Positions 56,675 through 64,000 of a stretch of DNA of 64,000 nt are shown here, piece by piece; the first letter of the stretch is position 1; each line of letters starts with the position of its first letter. The notes beneath the pieces were generated by a model. It was not told the origin of the DNA, made no database searches, and worked only from the letters and a program-made list of their open reading frames with translations. The stretch is from Monosporascus cannonballus (taxonomy: Eukaryota; Ascomycota; Sordariomycetes; Xylariales), in contig QJNS01000199.1 of the NCBI GenBank assembly GCA_004154925.1, positions 1 through 64,000 on the forward strand. The letters are read 5' to 3'. A program made the translations under genes and the position numbers.

Positions 56675-59141
56675 AGCGGTTGATAGAATAAGCAAAAGAA
56701 GCGGTAGATGGGGCTGGAACGGATGATGTTATCCAATCGCATCTTCCCTTTGTATCAAAGAACCCTACGCATCCCCCTGTACCAAATAAACTAGTCCCTT
56801 GATGGCTCGTGTTGTGGCATGCCCTTGCGTCCCGTGCAATATTCTTTGTCATGATAAGCAGCCTCAAAGACGGTAAACTGCGCCAATGAGCAGCAGGATT
56901 ACTTGTCAGTCTAGTTCTGTAGCAGCTGCCTACCTAGTTCTCGTCGCACGCCCACCTCTGACTTGTCATTATTGGTTGTCGATGTATTTGCATTTGTTGC
57001 GTTGTATGTTTGTCGCCACGTACCTTGCGGATTCTTTCTCCAGCGTGGGATGAGTGGAATCTCGCGGAAGGCAGATCAAATATCCCGGGTGCGCTCAGCT
57101 CAGTCTTTTTAAGAGCCGAGCCTCTCTTGTCGAGGGAACTGTCGACTGCCTAAGTCCCCCTATCGTCAACCGCCCCTCTCATACACATAGACTAGGCAGC
57201 TCTTCCAAGTTCCTGTCAGCCACGAGCCTCTCCCCACATCCCGGCCGTAAAATTAAGTGAGTATGCGCCCACCGTACAGCCCGCTCCGGCACGTGGACAG
57301 CCGTCCAGCAGGGGATTAGTGGAAAGCCTCTAAACCCCAGCCCCCCTATCCCGCAAGCATGTAAAGGGACTGCTGTGCAATGGCCGCTCGAATATGTGCA
57401 TCGTATCGACCAATAAGCTTCCCTTGGTTACTTAGGTAGTCCGGTCACTCTACAGGATAGGGGGGGCCCGCCCGTCGTCGTCTCTTGGTATCAAGCCGTG
57501 GCGGGTATTAGAGCACGTAAGTAGAAAGCACGATATCTGGGCCGGGATGGGGGAGGGAGGCGGGGACGGGGTTGTTATATCCCCTCTGTGGGATTCACCT
57601 CATCAGCCCTTTGGCTAACTACCTAGGTAGTTATAGATCCGACTGCCTAGGTAGGTACTTATTGACATGTCTTCTTAACCACATACATAGGCGCCTACAC
57701 GCCGCCCCTTGTAAGCCCATCCAAGCAGACGGATTGCCCGCATCCTTCCGCGCTCTCTCCCCTTCTGAGCAAAGGAGACTACAGGCAGCATCATGCGTGC
57801 CTTTGCCCGTTATTTTCCCGCCTACCGGATAGATAAGTCAATGGAAGGCCAGGAAATGCAACACAAATAATCGGAGTCCACCATCACAGCAGGTAAGCCT
57901 CCCGAGCACTTTGTCAAGGCGGTAAGTCGCATGGTTGGAAGATGTGGGAGTGTCGCCACTTCAAAATCCCTTTACGACCGTCCTACTCACCCGTCCACTC
58001 TCCCTCCCCATCCTGTCCGATAGCGCATCCCTTTGTACCTGCCCCTATGCGAAACCCACAAAGCTCTCGGCACACGCACGCACGGTAAGCAACTAGGTAT
58101 ACTCATACCACAGTACCACACGCTAGAATACACAGACATAGCAAGAGACGATGCTCCCTATCACTCCTGGGATGATAGCAAACCGCTGAATTTTATGCTT
58201 AGCTATACTATACTACCCTCCCGTTCCTATTCGGTGACACGCTGACTTGCTTCCCGGTATGGACTCCGCCTTGCTTGCCTGTCTGGGGGCCACGGTATTA
58301 GTCGAACAGGGCACCCTACCTCCATCCGTGCAACGCACGCGAGCAAGTGCCCCTTCCTCCACCTAGCTAAAAGGGGCGGAGCTCCCCAGAAGACGTGACC
58401 CTGGGCGGCGAGCACCTTCCCAGTTCCTAACGTACTGCGGTGCGTCCGGGACGGGACTGCACTCTTGGGTAGAATGGACGAAGCGAGAAGCCTGTAGCCT
58501 AGCTAAAAGTGTACGTATGCACGAGGTGGCGTGCTGTGGAATTTTAAGCGTGACGTGCTGTGGCATGTTAACCGCCATCGCCTCATCTCCCATGCATGTG
58601 CCACCCGCCAGTCCTCCCCAACCCATCAGCACCTAGGATCATATGACGGACCCGCCTCATAGATAATACCGTGTGCGTAGATGGCCGGGGAGAACCAACG
58701 AGCGAACGAGAACTGACAAATGAACCCAACGGATAAAGGGCTGGAATATCGCTTGCTATCTCCCTGCCGCTGCATTTTTCTAGGTTGAAGACGGTAGTAG
58801 TAACGGGGTGTTTAGATAAGTTGTATGCATGCTCATTATATGTAAGATATCGCGTGTGCAAAGCATTGCAGGCATTGTGAGGAGTCGCACAGACTGTGTG
58901 CTCTTTGTGTGCAAGCCGCTTCCCTTTGTTGGACTTTCCTGTCCAGGTTTTGGCTCTGCTGAGTTATTCCGTGTGCGTCTATCCATCAGTCAACCGCCAT
59001 GGTGAACATTCGTCCATCGTCGAGTCATAGCTCGCTTTCAGCACCTGTTTGTCGACGACTCCAGACTCTTTCAGGTTTGGGTCATCGTCCCAGCAACAAA
59101 CAAGGCCTCCCCGCTTGCACAGTTAAACCCATTATGTCAGT
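56675..59141. other. Intergenic (2.5 kb) between ATP3 and LSD1
   Basis: This is a convergent 3' region with no supported gene. It carries CCTAGGTA-type short palindromic motifs near 57620-57660. Confidence 0.45.
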
Positions 59142-62100
59142 TCAACTGTCCAAGTCAATCTCACTCCCCTCGCTCTCGGCGTATGTGCTCACCCTACCAG
59201 CTCTTCGTCTCTCCCTACCCGTGCGATCATCCACGATATCATCTAGCACTAGCGGGTGCTCCTTCTCCCACTCGCGCCTTATCTCAGCGTATTTCTCATC
59301 CCAGGCCTTCGCATCTTGTTCCCATTTCTGCAGCTTCTCGTTATACCCGCGTTTCAACTCGGCGGCCTGGTCTTCGAACGGTTTACGCTCTTCGTTGCTC
59401 GCCTCCTTCCACATCTTGCTGGTCACGATGCGGACATCGTTAGGGCCGGGTCTACCCTTACCTGACCGGCGGCCCTCTTCGCACCGACGTCGAGCTGTCT
59501 CGTAGTGTGCCTTACTGTACAGTATGTAGGCATTGCCGGCAACCTTCTGTGGTTTCCACGGCCGCTCGCCAATCTTGGACACGATATTATTCCAAGCCTC
59601 CAGCTCGTATGCGTCGATGCGGGCCTGTTTCGCGGAGCGTGGGGAGGGCGGCGATGTTGCCATGCTGGCCTTACGCTTCAAGCCTTGGGCAGAAGAACCG
59701 ACGGAGTCCTTTGGCACAATAAGCGGGGTGGGTATCTGAATGGGACCCAGCATGGCTTCGAGAACTTCCGAAGCCGCTCGCAGGCCCGAAAGGTAAGCCC
59801 CGTGGACTGTGGCAGGATGCGTCTCGATAGTGTGCTCGCCGGCGAAGAACAGGTTTCCGACAGGGCGGGCCATGGTCTGGTAGTCATTTGGCTTCATGTC
59901 GGGGCCGGCAGATGAGTAAGAGCCGCGAGCAAACTTATCGGATCCCCAGCGAGTGACGATAGAATGTAAGGGCTGTTGGGGCACCTTGTCGCCGTAAATG
60001 CTACGGAGGACCTGCGTGGCTTCCTCGACGAGCTTGTCGTTCTCAGTGCGCTCCGTATCAAAGCCTGCGTCACCAGCCATCAGGCCTAGGAGAACAGGGA
60101 TCCCGCTCATATTCGACACGTCGAACCATTGGAAGCATCGACCTCGGTGGGACGTGTATTCACCCTGTTCAAGGCTGTGACGGGAATGTGGTGTGCGGAG
60201 GACGCCGAAGATGTCCCTACTCGTGTCCCAGAACGCTTCGCGATAAACTAGGATGATCTTGTTCAAAATGCCGTACCCTAGCCGCCTAACAACGTCCGCC
60301 TTCCACTGTGGTAGGGGCGGGGCGAACTCTACACTGCCGTGCTTCAAGACACCAAGTGGAATCGTCGACACAACATAATCGGCGTCAATGGTAACACCAT
60401 TTTCACACTCGACGCGCGCAGCTCCTAACTTCTCAGAGCTATAAGACACCTTCTTGACAGTGGCTTCTTTCCGGATATCTAGTCGAGAGGGAGAATTCCC
60501 AAGGCCCCAGGGAACATTTTGGTAGCCACCGACGACCATGGTATGCTTACCTTCCCATTCGTTGCCGGCGTCGATATCCCAGCCCGATAGGCTAAGCTGG
60601 TTGTAATTAATTGCGTTACTGTACTCGAGATTGGCTACGTGCCAGTTCATGAGTCTAAAATCCTGCGCTGTAAGGTCGACAATATTCTTGTACTGAGAGA
60701 TCGCCTCGTCCATTACCGAGCCTAGCGTCGCGTTCGAGGCTTTCGCTGCCGCGTCAAGGTCTAAGTCGTAGTCCTCATCGATGCCTTCCCGGAGGGTCCA
60801 ACCCATCAATTTTGCCTTGTGGGCGGCTTTCAAGGTTGAGGAAGTACCCGGTTCGGCATGTGTCTTGCCAGTCGCTCGATCGGTCGAGACCGGCACCAAA
60901 CTGACTCGAGGCCCTAAGCTCTGTTCTGCGATCGGCAGTGCTTGTGGTAGGGCGGCTGCTGCTTCCTCGACATGGGCGATGGTCTTGTGGCCTTCGGATG
61001 AGCTATCCCTGCCCTCGTTGATCAAGTCCCTGTTGCCCTCTATGAGTTTGGAGGGTTGGTTCTTGAATTTGTAATCGCTCACTCGCTCGAGGCAGTCGTT
61101 GTAGAGCTTCTCGACAAGCCGGTCTCGTGCCTCGTCGACAGGCTTGCCATTTGAATCGTATAGGGTCGTGTCGGATCGCAACGCATAGTAAGGCAAGGCC
61201 ATTTGTCCCCTTACGAGGACATTCAGGGGGTTTCCCCGCTCAAATCCCGTTATGATCATCCCGCCACATTCCACGCTGTGTCGGCGTCCCTTGAACCTGA
61301 TCAAACGTTGACTTTGCCTACTGTCGAGTGCTCGGGAATACACTCTGCCACCAAGGCGATTCCGGCCTTCTAGCACAACCACTTTCGGCGGCTCCTCTCC
61401 CAAGTCATAAAATTCCTTGGCGTATTGCTTGAATAAGCTATCTAACTGTCGAGCACAGCCGAGGCCGGCCAGACCGGCACCAATAACGACTATAGTCTTG
61501 CTTTTCTTGTCTGTCTTTGATTTCTTGGGCCTCTTCATGGGCGAGGGGACTTCTGCACAGCCGAAATTGATATACCCAGAGCGGAGTAGCCAATCGTAGC
61601 ACACGCTCGCTACGTCGAACCACCTCGTGTCTTTGGCACAACCAACGGCTTCCTCACGTGAGACCCCTATTCGGGGATTGTTGAGCCAAAGTCGAAGAAT
61701 TCCATTGCGGATATTCAGATACGTCGTTACTTGGGCATGGCTGATATGCTCCCTTAACATAAGGTATTCATCCTGATGTAGTGCATAGGGGTTCAGTCTC
61801 GATGACTCGGCCGCCGCAATGCACTGGTGCGCATATTCATGCGGCGTGATATCCGTGGGTATCGATACTCGTGGTCGCACATCGAAGACTCGGCGACGCC
61901 CCGACATTAACCGCGACGGGATCTTCGTCATGCTGGCGGCAGCCGACGCCGTCACTTGAGTCTTCAGAGCCTCCGGTTCGGTTGGCGTCGTCGCTTTACT
62001 AGATTGTCGAGGCGACGATGGCGGAGACGTCAGTTCTGATTGATCCGACAGGGCGGATGCTGGTGACTCAAACGAGTTCCTGACGGTGTCCTGTGAAGCG

Positions 62101-62491
62101 AGACTAGAGTCACAAGTCGACTCATGGTCTCGACGAGAGCTGCTGGCTGTTTAGACGATATCAAGGATATATTTTACTTAACGGGGTCCGTATCACTGCG
62201 CATGGGAGGGACTCACATGTAGTTCTGTGACACCGGCGCTGATGCCGTGCTTTCCACGTCAACGTCCATGTCATCAAATCTCACGATGATCTCGGATTCT
62301 GCTCTAGGTGTCCCCCGTGAGGTGGAGTGTTCGGTGCGATGAGAGTGTTCGATATCTCTTATTTTGGCTACGTCTCCCGAAGCCAGTATAGATTCTAGGT
62401 GCAGGTCTAACTCCTCCGGATTCCCCAGTGGGACCGGTCCAATATCGTTTCCCTCCGCCAACAACAAGGTGGTCTCCTGAGCAGTTGTCAT
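59142..62491 (-). CDS. LSD1/KDM1-like histone demethylase with SWIRM, amine oxidase and HMG box
   Basis: A nuclear FAD-dependent amine oxidase expected to remove methyl groups from histone H3 lysines. Exons are 62491-62217 and 62142-59142 (donor GTGAGT, acceptor CAG, phase 2), giving 1091 aa. The N-terminus is Ser/Thr-rich and unstructured (about 93-180). The SWIRM domain is at about 191-287 and the FAD motif VIGAGLAGLG at about 311-320. The amine-oxidase halves flank a low-complexity insertion at about 450-560, where animal LSD1 carries the coiled-coil Tower; no coiled coil is obvious here. The FAD-site lysine segment is GYGILNKIILVYREAFWD, and NLFFAGEHTIETHPATVHGA is the C-terminal FAD block. 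A C-terminal HMG box (about 945-1035, KVAGNAYILYSKAHYE to WEQDAKAWDEKYAEI) is typical of filamentous-fungal LSD1 and absent from animal LSD1. Confidence 0.93.
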
Positions 62492-64000
62492 AGCTCATAG
62501 GCTCCGGGTCCGTTATGGGGGGAGAGAGACAGGCATCGGTAGAGGGATTTTGATTCGGGCCGGGATGCTCAACTTGTCCGTTATGTGCCTTCTGAGTTGC
62601 TTGATATTGCCCCAGGTTATATCCCATTGTATGCAGGAAATGTTACCGAGAATGCATCTCGATTGGATACAAAGGGCCTATCAAGTCTTGTCAGCCATAT
62701 GAGTTCGATGAGGTATGAGTAAAGGCGGTTCATCCGATTGATCATACGGTAACTCTCTTGAAGATACATCACAAGGTAGGTAGGGATCGGAATGAGACGG
62801 TACCGTACCTTTTTCGGCATAGAACCCAAATTACGGGCTAATCAATTTCTGATTCTGGAATGGGGGCTAGACTGGCTACTTGATTATAAGAGAGTAAATG
62901 AGAGTAATTACACGGACGTTTGGTCGAGAGCTCTCGATGTTATTGATCAATGGCTTTATACACCATAAAATATAGGGATACAAATAGGTACGGTGTATGA
63001 CCCTTATTAGATGAATTTATGTACAGCAGATGGAGGGGTCCTGCATTCAAACCCCCATCCATGTGTGTGCAGTAGTAGGTAATACTTCCGACCCTGGAGT
63101 TGAGAAGTCGTCCAGTAACTCTGATGTCCTTGCGTTGCACGTGACTGCCGCTGACTCGCTACCCACTGTTGACCACTATATGCAATGTTCTTAGCGTTTT
63201 AATACGCCAGTAACAATAGCCTCCTACCTACTCACCAGGTAGGTTACCCTAGTGGTGACAACTTCCCGTCAACGGCAGTGAAGAAACCTCCGAGGATGTC
63301 TCGTCGCAGATATTCTACCTGGCGTTGCGTTTACATAGCGTCTGCCTGCTTGCATGCGGGTTCTGGTTACGAAGTATATCAATACGCCTGTATAGTCAAA
63401 ACCCATACAAGCCGATCGAATCGAGGCATGCTGCATTGTTCATCCAGTTACCAGACGGCCTATGGAATGTTCATGGCTTATCGACCCTACATCACAAAAT
63501 GTGTCTGATGCTTCCTCTTCAATTACCTTCGGTTTCGTTCTCGGTGACTGGGAGCCGTCGGCCCGGAATGCTTATGTACGGTTAAGTAGCCGTTGCCTTT
63601 TGGAACCACGGCAGGATCGTTGTCACTGTCGGTGATAGCGGAGCTGTTATCATATTCGATCGTGATTAGGTCGTCACTTTTAATGGGACAACAGGTCTCC
63701 CCATTTACAAGTCAATCTATAGCAGCACTTTCGACATACAAATCCGTCCCCTATCAGGTCAAAGGCCGTCCCACAGCGGTCGTCGAGAATGTGCACGGGG
63801 GTCGATAATCGGTATACGTCAGGTACGATATTACAGAGTGGGTATGGAGGCATCTCGATGAGACGCCGAGGGGGGAACCGGTGACTGCCGCGTTTCCTCT
63901 CGCATGAATGATTCCTTTTCCACGGCCGCATCCATCATTCTCTTTCCGCTAATTATCGATGTGGTGCAGATCACAATATTTCGGCGTCCTAAAAAATGCG
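62492..64000. other. LSD1 upstream region, nothing recognised
   Basis: Only short random frames are present. A CACCAGGTAGGT-type palindrome lies near 63220-63250. Confidence 0.45.

Overview
The window is nuclear DNA of a filamentous ascomycete (Pezizomycotina, most likely a Sordariomycete; the class is an inference). The signs are short spliceosomal introns with GTAAGT/GTGAGT/GTACGT donors, typical fungal proteins (a Crh-type cell-wall GH16 enzyme, a fused purine carboxylase, an LSD1 with a C-terminal HMG box, a NACHT-ankyrin STAND gene) and an AT-rich block that looks mutated by RIP (repeat-induced point mutation).

Layout. 1-9 kb: a Pro/Ser/Arg-rich protein of unknown function, mitochondrial protoporphyrinogen oxidase (HEM14) and the poly(A)-RNA-binding protein Nab2. 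10-15.5 kb: a broken patch with a NACHT-zinc finger-ankyrin (NLR-like) pseudogene carrying four in-frame stop codons and a probable frameshift, next to an orphan N-terminal piece of a SNF2-type helicase. 16-19.4 kb: an APT1-like carboxylesterase and a mitochondrial-type aldehyde dehydrogenase. 19.9-28.7 kb: a nested transposon nest. 30-36 kb: a secreted GH20 hexosaminidase, a small MITE, and ADE2. 37-44 kb: a CYP52-like P450, an aromatic-type aminotransferase with a 16-nt micro-exon, and a GPI-anchored Crh transglycosidase. 44-50 kb is gene-poor, with one probable membrane protein and one doubtful secreted peptide. 50.8-62.5 kb: DNA topoisomerase I, ATP synthase gamma and LSD1.

The most informative structure is the transposon nest. 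An outer TIR element (19901-28667, TA target duplication) contains a solo LTR (20338-20543, duplication AAAAC) and a full-length Ty3/Gypsy-type element (20652-27971, duplication GTCGA). All three LTRs are exactly 206 bp. Decayed integrase and RNase H can still be read on the minus strand. A second small element (32692-33327) has GGGTGTGTTCG ends and a TTA duplication, as in PIF/Harbinger MITEs.

The host genes are mostly unrelated housekeeping or metabolic genes and do not form an evident biosynthetic cluster. Exon boundaries were set by hand from splice motifs and reading phase; for the main genes the phases close exactly. I found no tRNA, rRNA or CRISPR array. No clearly new biological system is visible; the best leads are the decayed NLR locus and the nested, unevenly mutated transposons.
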